64,000 bases of DNA, from positions 496,001 to 560,000 of the forward strand of contig CAWJJM010000010.1 of assembly GCA_963843275.1 (NCBI GenBank), given 5' to 3'. This DNA comes from CAWJJM01 sp963843275. Lineage in GTDB: Bacteria > Acidobacteriota > Thermoanaerobaculia > Multivoradales > JBCCEF01. This document shows, one piece after another, positions 1 through 8,602 of this stretch. The notes under the pieces are model-generated. The model searched no databases and was not told where the DNA came from. It saw only the letters and a list, made by a program, of their open reading frames with translations. The translations under genes and the position numbers were made by a program. Numbering within the stretch: position 1 is the first letter of the stretch; each line of letters starts with the position of its first letter.

Positions 1-969
1 GCGGCCATCACCCTCGACGACGTCAAGGCGTTCTACCGGGCGCACTACACCCGCAAGGCGTTGATGCTCGGCGTCGCCGGCGGCTACCCGGACGGCTACG
101 TCGCCGGCCTCCAGAAGAGCCTCGCGGCGCTGCCGGCGGGGAAGGCCGGCCGCATGGAGCTGCCCGCTCCGCCACCCGTCGAGGGCCGCGAGTTCACCCT
201 CATCGACAAGGACACCGGCTCGGTCGGGATCCACTTCGGCTACCCGTTGCCGATCAACCGGTCCGACGACGACTACTACCCGCTGATGGTGGCCAACAGC
301 TTCCTGGGCGAGCACCGCACCTTCCACGGCCGGCTGATGCAGCAGCTCCGCGCGCAGCGCGGCCTGAACTACGGCGACTACTCCTACATCGAGTACTGGC
401 TGGCGCCGCCGTTCACCTCCAACCCGTCGCCCAACGTGCCGCGGCGGCAGCAGTACTTCAGCGTCTGGATCCGCCCGGTGCGCCCGGAGACGGCGCAGTT
501 CGCCCTCCGCGACGCCCTCTACGAGGTCCAGCGGTTGCACGACCGGGGGATGACCAAGGAGGAGTTCGAGCTCACCCGCGACTTCCTCGTCAACTACTCG
601 AAGCTGTGGGCGCAGACGCTCTCCGACCGCCTCGGCTTCCACATGGACAGCCGCTACTACGGGATGCCCTACTACATCGACGAGATCGAGAAGAAGCTCG
701 ACGCCCTGACCGTCGAGCAGGTCAACGCGGCGGCGAAGAAGTACCTCCAGACCGACCACTACCAGGCGGTGTTCGTCACCGACGACGCCGACGAGGTGGA
801 GGCGGCGCTGAAGGGCGACCAGCCCAGCCCGATGACCTACAACTCCGAGGTCGCGCCCGAGGTCCTGGAGGCCGACAAGACCATCCAGAAGCTGCCGGTG
901 CGGCCCACCGAGCTGACCGTCGTCGGCGTCGGGCAGGTCTTCGAGACCGGCAAGGCGCTGGACGAGTAG
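1..969 (+). CDS. M16-family (pitrilysin/insulinase-like) peptidase, C-terminal part
   Basis: This is the last 322 codons of a gene that begins before the window; the reading frame is open from base 1 and ends at the TAG at 967-969. The protein looks like the C-terminal half of an M16 metallopeptidase. In this family the N-terminal half carries the HxxEH zinc site and the C-terminal half is usually non-catalytic and closes over the peptide substrate. No HxxEH is visible here, which fits. The stretch RGLNYGDYSYIE (about residue 120 of the visible part) matches the place where the family has an Arg and Tyr that contact substrate, and FGYPLPINR lies about 40 residues earlier. The substrate and location cannot be told from this piece; M16 proteins of this type are often periplasmic or membrane-associated and come as two adjacent genes, so a catalytic partner may lie upstream. 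Confidence 0.85.
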   Translation, partial: AAITLDDVKAFYRAHYTRKALMLGVAGGYPDGYVAGLQKSLAALPAGKAGRMELPAPPPVEGREFTLIDKDTGSVGIHFGYPLPINRSDDDYYPLMVANSFLGEHRTFHGRLMQQLRAQRGLNYGDYSYIEYWLAPPFTSNPSPNVPRRQQYFSVWIRPVRPETAQFALRDALYEVQRLHDRGMTKEEFELTRDFLVNYSKLWAQTLSDRLGFHMDSRYYGMPYYIDEIEKKLDALTVEQVNAAAKKYLQTDHYQAVFVTDDADEVEAALKGDQPSPMTYNSEVAPEVLEADKTIQKLPVRPTELTVVGVGQVFETGKALDE

Positions 970-983
970 GCGACCGGCCTGCC

Positions 984-1009
984 GCCGGGGGGGCGCCCGC
1001 CCCCCCGGC
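984..1009. terminator. GC-only hairpin between convergent genes
   Basis: Ten-base-pair perfect stem (GCCGGGGGGG with CCCCCCCGGC) around a 6-base loop, placed between the stop of the M16 gene on the plus strand and the stop of the small minus-strand gene at 1029. There is no T-run on either side, so this is a possible bidirectional terminator or simply a GC-rich palindrome. Confidence 0.35.
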
Positions 1010-1028
1010 CGCTCCTCAGGCCCCGCCC

Positions 1029-1247
1029 TCAGCGCCGTCGGCGCCCGGCGAGGAACGCCGTCGTCGCGGCGCCGGCGCCGAAGGCCCCGCCCACCAGCCC
1101 CACCAGCTCCACCGTCCGCACCCGGCCGCCCAGGCCGGCGGCCGAGCTCGCCAGCACGACGAGCGACAGCACCAGGCCGACCGCTTCGAGCACCGTGCGC
1201 AGGCGCCGGCGGTCGCCGACCGGCTCCGCTCCGTGGTCGCGTCGCAT
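1029..1247 (-). CDS. Small two-segment membrane protein, function unknown
   Basis: A 72-residue protein that I do not recognise. It starts with a basic stretch (MRRDHGAEPVGDRRRL), then has two hydrophobic segments at about residues 18-40 (rich in Leu, Val and Ala) and 46-67 (Gly/Ala-rich), and ends in four arginines. This is the picture of a small inner-membrane hairpin with both ends in the cytoplasm. The ATG at 1245-1247 sits 11 bases after the stop codon of the kinase-like gene on the same strand, so the two are probably co-transcribed. No enzymatic motif is present. The assignment as a gene rests on the clean start, the position and the membrane pattern; it could be missed by length-filtered annotation. 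Confidence 0.55.
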   Translation of the reverse strand: MRRDHGAEPVGDRRRLRTVLEAVGLVLSLVVLASSAAGLGGRVRTVELVGLVGGAFGAGAATTAFLAGRRRR

Positions 1248-1258
1248 CGCCGGCGATC

Positions 1259-3301
1259 CTACCCTCCGGCGGCGACCGGATCGCCGCGCAGGTAGACGGG
1301 CGACGGGCCCAGGCGGAGGCGGCGCGGCTCGAGCCGCGAGACGGCGCCGCCCCGGGTGACCACTTCGCGGACCGGGAAGCCGGGCGTCAGCTCGACCTCG
1401 CCGGCGACCGCCCACGCCACCACCACCGACGTCCCGGCGGCGCTGCGGAAGCGGTGCAGCCGGGCCCCCTCCGGAGCCGCCACCCGTCCCTCGGCGGTGG
1501 CGCCGGCGAGCTCGGCGAGCAGGGTGCGCAGGGCGGCGAAGGCGGGGCGGCGGCGCAGCGTGCCGTCGGCCTCCGGCGCCGCCAGGCCGTAGCCGCGGGC
1601 GGCGAGCCGCCACCAGTAGGCGCGCTCGGCGTGGCCCGACGCCAGCACCGGCACCAGGTAGCGCACCAGGTAGTCGGCCTGGGTCTCCTCGTCCACCGAG
1701 ACCAGGCGCCCGGCCGGCGAGTGCGGCCCCTCCCAGAGCGGCCAGTTGAACTCGGTGATCCACGACACCGGGGCGACGCGCCGCGAGGTCTCGGCGATGG
1801 CCCGCAGCAGGGTGACCTTGTCGACGGTGTCGAAGCCCGCCTGCCGGTTCTCCGGCGCGCCGCGGCGATCGACGTAGAGCAGCGACGCCAGCCCGTCGAG
1901 CCGCGGCAGCGCCGGCAGGTTGACCAGTCCGGCGGTGACGTGGGGCTCGAAGTCGATCACCGCGGGCCCCAGCAGGCGGACCGCCGGGTCGCGGCGGCGC
2001 AGCACCTCGGCCGCGGTGCCGGCCAGGGCCGCGTACTCCCCCGGGTTCCACACCCCCCACTTGCTGCGGTTGACCGCCTGGCCCACCTGGAACCAGCGGC
2101 CCCAGGGGGTGAAGCGCTCGGCCAGCTCCTCGACCGCGGCGCGCCAGCGCGGCGGGTCGCGCACCAGCTCTCGGCTCTGCGGCAGCGCGAAGGCGAGGTC
2201 GAGGCCGCGCCCGGCCAGCTCGCGCGCCAGCTCCTCCGCCGCGCCGTGCTCCCGCTCCCAGGGATGCAGGCGGAGCAGGAGGTGGCGCACCCCGAGCTCC
2301 GCGACGGCCGCCAGCAGACCCTCGGGATCCTCCGGGCGCGGTCGCACCGCGACACCGGCGACACCGAACGGCACCCGCCGCGCGTCGCGCTCGGCGCGCA
2401 GGGCCCGGTAGCGCCGCCACACCCGCGGCGTCGCGGCCGCCACGGTGGCGGCCTGGACCAGGAACGGGCCGGCGTCGGCGGCGCGGCTCGCCAGCTTGGC
2501 CAGCTTGCCGGCGTGCAGGTGGGGCTGGTCGGAGAGCGGGTCCCAGACGGTGCGGTCGCGGGTCGCCACGCCGGCGGGCGCCCGGGGGATGTGGGCGTGG
2601 GTACCGCGCGGCAGCACCAGGTCGCGCGCCCAGCGCAGCACGCCGCGGAGCCGGCCGCGCACGGCGCGCTTGGCGTCGTTCTTCCAGCGGAAACCGTGAT
2701 GGTAGGCGAGGTAGCGGCGGTGGCGCAGCCCGTGGCCCGCGGCGAGCCCGTAGGCCGCCAGGAAGCGGCGCTGGTCGGCCGGCCGGTGGATCATCATCCG
2801 CGACAGGTCGCGCAACCGCTCGTTGACGGTGGGCGGCCGCCCCGCCCGGGCGCGGTTGAGGTCGATCAGCGACAGCTCGGGCGGCGCCCCCTCCCTCCAG
2901 CGCACCAGGACGTTGCCGCTGGACAGGTCGCGGTGCCAGAAGCCGGCGTCGTGGAAGCGGCGCAGGGTCGCGCCGAGGGCGTCGAGGAAGCGGTCGGTGT
3001 CGACGCCGGGGAACTCCTCGCCAGCCCGACCGGCGTTGAGCGCCCGCAGCAGGTAGCGCGCCTCGGTGGCGTCCTCGAGCGCGGCGCAGGCGTAGTACGA
3101 CGGCCCGTCGGGGCGGTCGGACTCGACCAGCAGCAACGGCTCCGGCGTCGCCAGCCCGGCGGCGCGCAGCGCCCGCGCCACCCGCCAACTGCGCTCCGCC
3201 TTGCTCCCCTTCAGGCGCCGTTCGAGGCGGCCGCGCAGGCCGGCGTTGCGGAACTGCTTGACGGCCAGGGCCCGCGGCCCGTCCGGCGTCTCCACCCGCA
3301 C
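1259..3301 (-). CDS. LPS-kinase-like domain fused to a glycoside-hydrolase-like barrel
   Basis: From the GTG at 3299-3301 the protein has 680 residues in two parts. The first 200 resemble the Kdo/WaaP/InaA group of small-molecule kinases, which phosphorylate lipopolysaccharide core sugars or related substrates: Lys15 in LAVKQF, catalytic loop HRDLSSGN at 123-130 and metal-binding Asp147 in DLNR. After a basic linker, residues 300-640 look like a TIM-barrel glycosidase of the GH-A type, with WITEFNWPLW holding a Glu at the usual nucleophile place; where the acid/base motif (GNE) is expected it reads VGQAVNRSKWG. Coding character continues upstream of 3301 (FGFDPWHGEA, then HWGRNYIYQV, the glycine-rich loop) to about 3465, but there is no ATG, GTG or TTG before the in-frame stop at 3515-3517, so the true start is unresolved. 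RNase G ends just upstream on the same strand. Confidence 0.7.
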   Translation of the reverse strand: MRVETPDGPRALAVKQFRNAGLRGRLERRLKGSKAERSWRVARALRAAGLATPEPLLLVESDRPDGPSYYACAALEDATEARYLLRALNAGRAGEEFPGVDTDRFLDALGATLRRFHDAGFWHRDLSSGNVLVRWREGAPPELSLIDLNRARAGRPPTVNERLRDLSRMMIHRPADQRRFLAAYGLAAGHGLRHRRYLAYHHGFRWKNDAKRAVRGRLRGVLRWARDLVLPRGTHAHIPRAPAGVATRDRTVWDPLSDQPHLHAGKLAKLASRAADAGPFLVQAATVAAATPRVWRRYRALRAERDARRVPFGVAGVAVRPRPEDPEGLLAAVAELGVRHLLLRLHPWEREHGAAEELARELAGRGLDLAFALPQSRELVRDPPRWRAAVEELAERFTPWGRWFQVGQAVNRSKWGVWNPGEYAALAGTAAEVLRRRDPAVRLLGPAVIDFEPHVTAGLVNLPALPRLDGLASLLYVDRRGAPENRQAGFDTVDKVTLLRAIAETSRRVAPVSWITEFNWPLWEGPHSPAGRLVSVDEETQADYLVRYLVPVLASGHAERAYWWRLAARGYGLAAPEADGTLRRRPAFAALRTLLAELAGATAEGRVAAPEGARLHRFRSAAGTSVVVAWAVAGEVELTPGFPVREVVTRGGAVSRLEPRRLRLGPSPVYLRGDPVAAGG

Positions 3302-3461
3302 CTGGTAGATGTAGTTGCGCCCCCAGTGGAGGGTGCGCTCGGAGACGCCGGGGTCGACGACGCGCTCGACCGCCCGGAGCAGCGCCTCGACCTCCCAGCT
3401 CCCCGCCGCCTCGCCGTGCCAGGGGTCGAACCCGAAGGCGACGGTGGGGGCGGGCGGGGGG

Positions 3462-4970
3462 TCAGACCTCGGTGATGTCGAAGCGCTCGTGGTGGAACTC
3501 CGGGTCGCTCTGGATCAGCACGCGCGTGCCCAGGCTGCGCTCCACTTCGTCGAGGATGGCGCTCTCCTCCCCCTGCAGGGCCGCCGACACGTCCGGGTGC
3601 ACCCGCAGCAGCAGCTCGCCGTCGATCGGCCGGTGGCGCCACTTCAGCAGCTCGCCGCGCAGGTTGAGACAGATCGTGCCCACGCCCTTGATCCGGCCCC
3701 GGCCGTCGCAGTAGGGGCACGGCTGGGTGAGCAGCCGCTCGAGGTTCGACCGGCTGCGCTTGCGGGTGATCTCGACGAGGCCGAACTCCGAGATCGACAG
3801 CACCTTGGTCTTGGCGCGATCGCGGGCCAGCTCCGCCATCAGGCGGGCGAACACCTCGTCCCGGTGCTCCTGCTCGGCCATGTCGATCAGGTCGATGACC
3901 AGGATCCCCCCGAGGTCGCGCAGGCGGATCTGGCGGACGATCTCGCGCACCGCCTCGAGGTTGGTCTGCAGCACCGTGTCCTCGAGGTTCGTGCGGCCCA
4001 CGAAGCGCCCGGTGTTGACGTCGATCGCCACCAGCGCCTCGGTCGGGTTGATGACGATGTAGCCGCCGGACTTCAGCCACACCTTGCTCTTCAGCGCCGC
4101 CTCGATCTGCTCCTCGATGCCGAACTGCTCGAACAGGTTGGCGTCCTGGCGGTAGAGCTTGACCTTGGCGACCAGCGACGGCTGCACCTGGTCGAGGAAC
4201 TCGACGATGCGCTGGTAGGTGTCCTCGCCGTCGACCAACAGCACCGAGGTGTCGGCGGAGAGCTGGTCGCGCACCACGCGCAGGGCGAGATCGAGGTCGC
4301 GGTGCAGCAGGGTCGGCGCCCCGACACCGCTGGCGCGCTCGTGGATGCGGCCCCACAGCCCCTCGAGGTAGTCGAGGTCGCTGGCGAACTCCTCGCGCCC
4401 CTTGGCCTCGCCGACGGTGCGCACGATCAGCCCCGCCCCCACGCCGCGCTCCGCCGCCAGCTCGCGCAGCAGCTCGACCAGCCGCTCGCGCTCCGCCTCG
4501 TCCTCGATGCGCCGCGACACGCCGAGATGGCGCACCGTCGGCAGCAACACCAGATAGCGCCCCGGCAGGGTGACGTGGGTGGTGATCCGCGCCCCCTTGT
4601 TGGGCAAGGGGTCCTTCACGACCTGGACGATGATCTCCTGGCCGCCCCGCAGCAGGTCGCTGATCGAGGGGTGCTCGTTGTGCGGCGGCACCTCGTCGAC
4701 CTCGTCCTCCAGCTCGAGGTCACCGGCCGTCTCGACGCTCTCCACCACGTCGCTGACGTAGAGGAAGGCGTCGCGCTCGAAGCCGATGTCCACGAAGGCC
4801 GCCTGCATCCCCGGCAGCACCCGGGTCACCCGGCCCTTGTAGACGTTGCCCACCAGGCCCTGGTGGCGGTGGCGCTCCACGAAGATCTCCGTGAGGCGGT
4901 CGTCCTCCAGCACCGCGAGCCGCGTCTGGTGCGGATCGCTCTCGACCAGGATCTTCTGTCCGTCCGCCAC
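3462..4970 (-). CDS. rng: Ribonuclease G (RNase E/G family)
   Basis: A 502-residue endoribonuclease of the RNase E/G family, which cuts single-stranded RNA during rRNA maturation and mRNA turnover in the cytoplasm. In order: an N-terminal beta region, an S1 RNA-binding domain at about 38-130 (GLVGNVYKGRVTRVLPGMQ), and the catalytic core with the two metal-binding aspartates in AIDVNTGRF and VIDLIDM. The zinc-link CPYCDGRG is near residue 418. It lacks the long degradosome scaffold of RNase E, so RNase G is the better name. The start is a GTG at 4968-4970 (VADGQKILVES), preceded by GGGAGA about nine bases upstream; the frame stays open far upstream by chance. It lies downstream of rodA in the cell-shape locus, a placement seen in many bacteria, and 173 bases separate the two. 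Confidence 0.92.
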   Translation of the reverse strand: MADGQKILVESDPHQTRLAVLEDDRLTEIFVERHRHQGLVGNVYKGRVTRVLPGMQAAFVDIGFERDAFLYVSDVVESVETAGDLELEDEVDEVPPHNEHPSISDLLRGGQEIIVQVVKDPLPNKGARITTHVTLPGRYLVLLPTVRHLGVSRRIEDEAERERLVELLRELAAERGVGAGLIVRTVGEAKGREEFASDLDYLEGLWGRIHERASGVGAPTLLHRDLDLALRVVRDQLSADTSVLLVDGEDTYQRIVEFLDQVQPSLVAKVKLYRQDANLFEQFGIEEQIEAALKSKVWLKSGGYIVINPTEALVAIDVNTGRFVGRTNLEDTVLQTNLEAVREIVRQIRLRDLGGILVIDLIDMAEQEHRDEVFARLMAELARDRAKTKVLSISEFGLVEITRKRSRSNLERLLTQPCPYCDGRGRIKGVGTICLNLRGELLKWRHRPIDGELLLRVHPDVSAALQGEESAILDEVERSLGTRVLIQSDPEFHHERFDITEV

Positions 4971-5024
4971 CGGTTGGGTCTCCCGGCCCGCCGCTCCGAG
5001 GTCCGCCAGGGCGGGCGCCGCCGC

Positions 5025-5030
5025 ATTGTA
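5025..5030 (-). promoter_or_regulatory. Possible -10 element for rng
   Basis: The minus strand reads GGCTACAATGCG; TACAAT is one mismatch from the sigma-70 consensus and lies about 55 bases before the GTG of rng, in the gap after rodA. No good -35 is present at the normal spacing. It would give rng its own transcript. Confidence 0.35.
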
Positions 5031-5143
5031 GCCGCACGGGCCGCCGGGCCCCGGAGAGCGCCGCCAGACCCGCGAGCCGCCGACAGCGGGGACGGAGGTC
5101 CCCGGCGGCGCCAGGACGACGCACCGCCCGGCGGCCGCCGGGC

Positions 5144-6265
5144 TCAGGCGTTGACGTAGCGGCGGAAATCGATCCCCAGGATCAAGCCGAGGATCGCGAA
5201 GTTCACCAGGGTGAACGAGCCCCCGTAGGAGAGGAAGGGCAGGGGGATGCCGGTGATCGGCAGGTAGCCGACCACCATGGCGGTGTTGTAGAGCACGTGG
5301 AAGGCGAACAACGAGACCAGCCCGACGACGATCAGCACGGCGACGCGCTCGCGGGCGCGCAGCGCCACCCGGAGGGCGTTGAGGATGAACACGGCGTAGA
5401 GCCCGAGCACCGCGGCGGAGCCCAGGAAGCCCCACTCCTCGGCCAGCACCGAGAAGATGAAGTCGGTGTGACGGGCCGGCAGGAAACGGAGCTGGCTCTG
5501 GGTGCCCTGCATATAGCCCTTGCCGGTGAGCCGGCCCGAGCCGACGGCGATCTTCGACTGCTGGACCTGGTAGCCGGCGCCCAGCGGGTCGCTCTGCGGG
5601 TTGAGGAAGGTGTGGACGCGCTCGCGCTGATAGTCCTTGAGGCCGAACATCCAGCCGCCGACGGCCAGCAGGGTCAACGCCACCGCCACGACGGCGACGA
5701 AGCGCCAGCGGATCCCGGCGACCAGCAGCATGCCGGCGAACATCGGCAGGTACATGACCGCGCTGCCGAGGTCCGGCTGCAGGGCGAGCAGGAGCATGGG
5801 GAGGGCGACGATCCCCAGCGCCGCCGCGATCTGCTTGACGGTCAGGTGGCGCCGGTTGGCGCTGGCCAGGTAGCGGGCGAGGAAGATGGCGGTGGTCAGC
5901 TTCGCCAGCTCGCCGGGCTGCAGGCCCACGCCGGCGACGGTGAACCAGCTCCGCGCGCCGCCGGCCACCCGCCCGGCAAACAGCACCAGGACCAGCAGCC
6001 CGAGACCCACCAGGTAGAGGAGCAGCGCGAGGTCGACCAGGGTGCGGTAGTTGATCGCCGTCAACACCGCCATGAGGACCACCCCGAGGCCGATCCACAC
6101 GAGCTGGCGCGGCAGGTAGTCCACCGGCATCTCGGAGCTGGCGCTGTGCACCGTCGCGGCGCCGATCGCCGACAGCACCAGTGCCGACAGCAGCAGCGCC
6201 CAGTCGATGCCGCTGAAGTTGCGGAAGGCCGGCCGTTCCTCGCCGACGCTAAGCGCGGTCGCCAC
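5144..6265 (-). CDS. rodA: Rod-shape SEDS glycosyltransferase RodA
   Basis: A 373-residue integral membrane protein of the SEDS family. RodA polymerises lipid II into glycan strands in the elongasome, working with the transpeptidase PBP2 encoded directly upstream. The protein has about ten hydrophobic segments and family landmarks including LQPGELAKL, LLALQPDLGSA (with the conserved Asp of SEDS enzymes), FLPARHTDFIFSVLAEEWGF and the end PFLSYGGSFTLVNFAILG. The length is normal for RodA and there is no long cytoplasmic N-terminus as in FtsW. The start is a GTG at 6263-6265, which overlaps the end of mrdA by 17 bases, so translation of the two is likely coupled. The neighbourhood (mreBCD, mrdA) separates it from the division paralogue FtsW. 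Confidence 0.93.
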   Translation of the reverse strand: MATALSVGEERPAFRNFSGIDWALLLSALVLSAIGAATVHSASSEMPVDYLPRQLVWIGLGVVLMAVLTAINYRTLVDLALLLYLVGLGLLVLVLFAGRVAGGARSWFTVAGVGLQPGELAKLTTAIFLARYLASANRRHLTVKQIAAALGIVALPMLLLALQPDLGSAVMYLPMFAGMLLVAGIRWRFVAVVAVALTLLAVGGWMFGLKDYQRERVHTFLNPQSDPLGAGYQVQQSKIAVGSGRLTGKGYMQGTQSQLRFLPARHTDFIFSVLAEEWGFLGSAAVLGLYAVFILNALRVALRARERVAVLIVVGLVSLFAFHVLYNTAMVVGYLPITGIPLPFLSYGGSFTLVNFAILGLILGIDFRRYVNA

Positions 6266-8057
6266 CGGGCCGGTCCTCCTGGAGATGGAAGTACTCCTCG
6301 TAGAGCTCCTTGGCGATGGGCGAGGCGCCGGAGGAGCCCGAGCCGCCGTGCTCGTTGAACACCACCACCACGAGCTGCGGGTCGCCGAACGGCGCGAACG
6401 AGGCGAACCAGGCGTGGTTGCGCAGCTTCCAGGGACGGTCGTCGTTGTCCTCCTCGAGGCCGCCGGCGACCTGCACCGTGCCGGTCTTGCCGGCGTACTC
6501 GAGCCCGGGGATGTGGGCCCGCCAGTACGCGGTGCCGCCCGGCGACATCACCCCGTGCATGCCCTCGCGGACGACCTCGAGGATCGACGGGTCGACCGGC
6601 ACGCGGGGGACGCGGGCCTCCTTCTCGCCCTCGATCAGGTGGGGCACCACCAGCCGGCCGCCGTTGGCGATCGCCGCCGTGGCCCGGGCGATCTGGATCG
6701 GTGTCACGGTCAGCGCCCCCTGGCCGATCGCCACCGAGATGGTCTCGCCCGGATACCAGGGGTGGTGGCGCACCCGCTGGCTCCACTGCGGGTCGGGCAC
6801 CAGGCCGGTCTTCTCGCCCACCAGCTCGATCCCGGTCAGGTGCCCGAGCCCGAAGGCGCGGGCGAAGTGGGCGATGCGCTCGATGCCCATCTCCTGCCCC
6901 AGGTGGTAGAAGAAGACGTTGCAGGAGTGCTTGATGGCGTTGCGGACGTCCATCGACCCGTGCCCGCCCGGCTTCCAGCACTTGAAGCGGCGCCCGTAGA
7001 TCACCGTCGAGCCGGAGCAGAAGAAGTGCGTGTCGGTGGTGATCACCCCCGACTGCAGGCCTCCCGAGGCCATGATGATCTTGAACACCGAGCCGGGCGA
7101 GAAGGCGTTCTGGATCGCCCGGTTCTGCAACGGGTCGTTCTGGTTGGCGAGCAGCTCCTGCCACTCGGCCGCCTTGATGCCGTGCGAGAACATGTTGGGG
7201 TCGTAGGCGGGGCTCGAGGCCATCGCCCGGATCGCCCCGGTGCGCGGGTCCAGCGCGATGATCGCGCCGACCTTGTCGCGCAGCAGCCGCTCGGCCGCCT
7301 GCTGCAGGCCGAGGTCGAGGGTGAGCACCAGCTTGCGGCCGGGGTGCGCCTCCTCGCGGCCGTACTCCCGCACCAGCTTGCCGCGGCTGTCGACGACCAC
7401 CGCCCGCTCGCCGTTGGCGCCGCGCAGATCGCCGTCGTAGGTGAGCTCGATCCCCTTCTTGCCGATCAGGTCGCCGAGCCGGTAGTGCGGCCCGTCGCCG
7501 TCGCGGGCGCGCTCCAGGTCACGCTCGGAGACCTCCCCGAGGTAGCCCAGCACGTGGGCCATCTGGGAGCCGTAGCGATACAGCCGCAGGTGCCCGACGT
7601 CGATCTCGAACTCCGGGTGCTCGAGCGCCTCCGAGCTGAAGCGGGCGACCTCGGAGAGGGTCAGGTTGCGGGCCAGCGGCACCGGCTGGTAGTCGGGCTG
7701 CCCCGCCGACTTGACCAGGTTCTCGCGCAGCTCGGCCGCCGGCCGCCCCAGCAGGTGCGAGGCGAAGCCCAGGCTGGCGGCCAGGTCCGGCGTCCGGCTG
7801 CGGTCGATCAGCAGGTTGTAGCTCGGCGTGTTCTCGACCAGCAGGTGCCCCTCGTGGTCGTAGATCAGGCCGCGCGGGGCGCGCACCGTGAGGCGGCGCA
7901 GGCGGTTGTTCTCGGCGAGCTCGGCGTAGTGGGCGCCGCGCACCAGCTGGACGTACCAGAAGCCGCCGGCGACCGCCAGCAGCGCCGCCGCCACCACGAC
8001 GGAGAGCGCCCGCACGCGGGTGCCGAGCTCGTCGCGGCTCTGTCGCTGGACCTCCAT
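6249..8057 (-). CDS. mrdA: Penicillin-binding protein 2 (elongation transpeptidase)
   Basis: A 602-residue class B penicillin-binding protein that cross-links peptidoglycan during cell elongation; it is anchored in the inner membrane and partners RodA. It has one transmembrane segment at about 20-38 (ALSVVVAAALLAVAGGFWY), the non-catalytic dimerisation region beginning with LRRLTVRAPRGLIYD, and a C-terminal transpeptidase domain. The acylated serine is in SPGSVFK (about 323), followed by SCN in IKHSCNVFFYHLG and KTG in YAGKTGTVQ (about 521). The chosen ATG at 8055-8057 follows GGAAGGAGACG, a strong ribosome-binding site; the frame is open further upstream but lies within mreD. It overlaps rodA by 17 bases and follows mreD by 23. 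Confidence 0.94.
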   Translation of the reverse strand: MEVQRQSRDELGTRVRALSVVVAAALLAVAGGFWYVQLVRGAHYAELAENNRLRRLTVRAPRGLIYDHEGHLLVENTPSYNLLIDRSRTPDLAASLGFASHLLGRPAAELRENLVKSAGQPDYQPVPLARNLTLSEVARFSSEALEHPEFEIDVGHLRLYRYGSQMAHVLGYLGEVSERDLERARDGDGPHYRLGDLIGKKGIELTYDGDLRGANGERAVVVDSRGKLVREYGREEAHPGRKLVLTLDLGLQQAAERLLRDKVGAIIALDPRTGAIRAMASSPAYDPNMFSHGIKAAEWQELLANQNDPLQNRAIQNAFSPGSVFKIIMASGGLQSGVITTDTHFFCSGSTVIYGRRFKCWKPGGHGSMDVRNAIKHSCNVFFYHLGQEMGIERIAHFARAFGLGHLTGIELVGEKTGLVPDPQWSQRVRHHPWYPGETISVAIGQGALTVTPIQIARATAAIANGGRLVVPHLIEGEKEARVPRVPVDPSILEVVREGMHGVMSPGGTAYWRAHIPGLEYAGKTGTVQVAGGLEEDNDDRPWKLRNHAWFASFAPFGDPQLVVVVFNEHGGSGSSGASPIAKELYEEYFHLQEDRPGGDRA

Positions 8058-8080
8058 CGTCTCCTTCCGTCCGCCGCCGG

Positions 8081-8602
8081 CTACAGGCGCAACCGCTTGC
8101 CGCGGTGCAGCCGGCGCTGCTGGGTGCCGGTCCGCCAGCGCTGGCCGGACGCGAACACCACCAGCGCCACCAGGCCGCAGCCGAGGGCGCGGATCCCGAT
8201 CCACAGCGGCTCCGGCAGCTCACGTTCCGGCAGCAAGATCAGCACCAGGCTGGCCAGGACGACCTGCTGGACCACGGAGGCGGCCGCGGCCACCAGGAAG
8301 ACGCCGCTGGGACGCTCGATGACCAGCCGCTGGGCGAGGCGGGCGGTGCCGTAGCCGACCAGGGTGTTGGCGAAACCGTGCAGCCCGAAGAGCCCGGCGG
8401 TCAGGACGTCCTCGACCAGCCCCGCCACCAGCCCGCCGGCCAGGCCGCCGAAGCTGCCGCCGCGCAGGCCGTAGAGCACCGTCAGGACCAGGAACAGGTC
8501 CACGGAACGGCCGAATTCCGGGATCAGCGCCACCCCGGCGGAGTGCACCAGCAGGACCACCAGCAGACCCGCGGCGTAGCGGACGGCGCTCAGCGCGCTC
8601 AT
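8081..8602 (-). CDS. mreD: Rod-shape-determining membrane protein MreD
   Basis: A 173-residue membrane protein with five or six hydrophobic segments and a basic C-terminal tail (QQRRLHRGKRLRL). MreD is part of the MreBCD complex that positions the elongation machinery; its sequence is poorly conserved, so the identification leans on size, membrane pattern and position between mreC and mrdA. The segments RSVDLFLVLTVLYGLRGG and GLVAGLVEDVLTAGLFGLHG match the family's general form. The ATG overlaps the stop of mreC as ATGA, which indicates translational coupling. Confidence 0.88.
   Translation of the reverse strand: MSALSAVRYAAGLLVVLLVHSAGVALIPEFGRSVDLFLVLTVLYGLRGGSFGGLAGGLVAGLVEDVLTAGLFGLHGFANTLVGYGTARLAQRLVIERPSGVFLVAAAASVVQQVVLASLVLILLPERELPEPLWIGIRALGCGLVALVVFASGQRWRTGTQQRRLHRGKRLRL

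Noticed and set aside
3380..3382. CTG as the start codon of the kinase fusion
   Set aside because: It lies inside the conserved-looking N-terminal segment with no ribosome-binding site before it; it is not better supported than a lost ATG at 3467-3469.
1454..5159. Long plus-strand frames opposite the kinase fusion and rng (673 and 614 codons)
   Set aside because: They are antisense to convincing genes with intact motifs and have low-complexity, family-free protein sequence.
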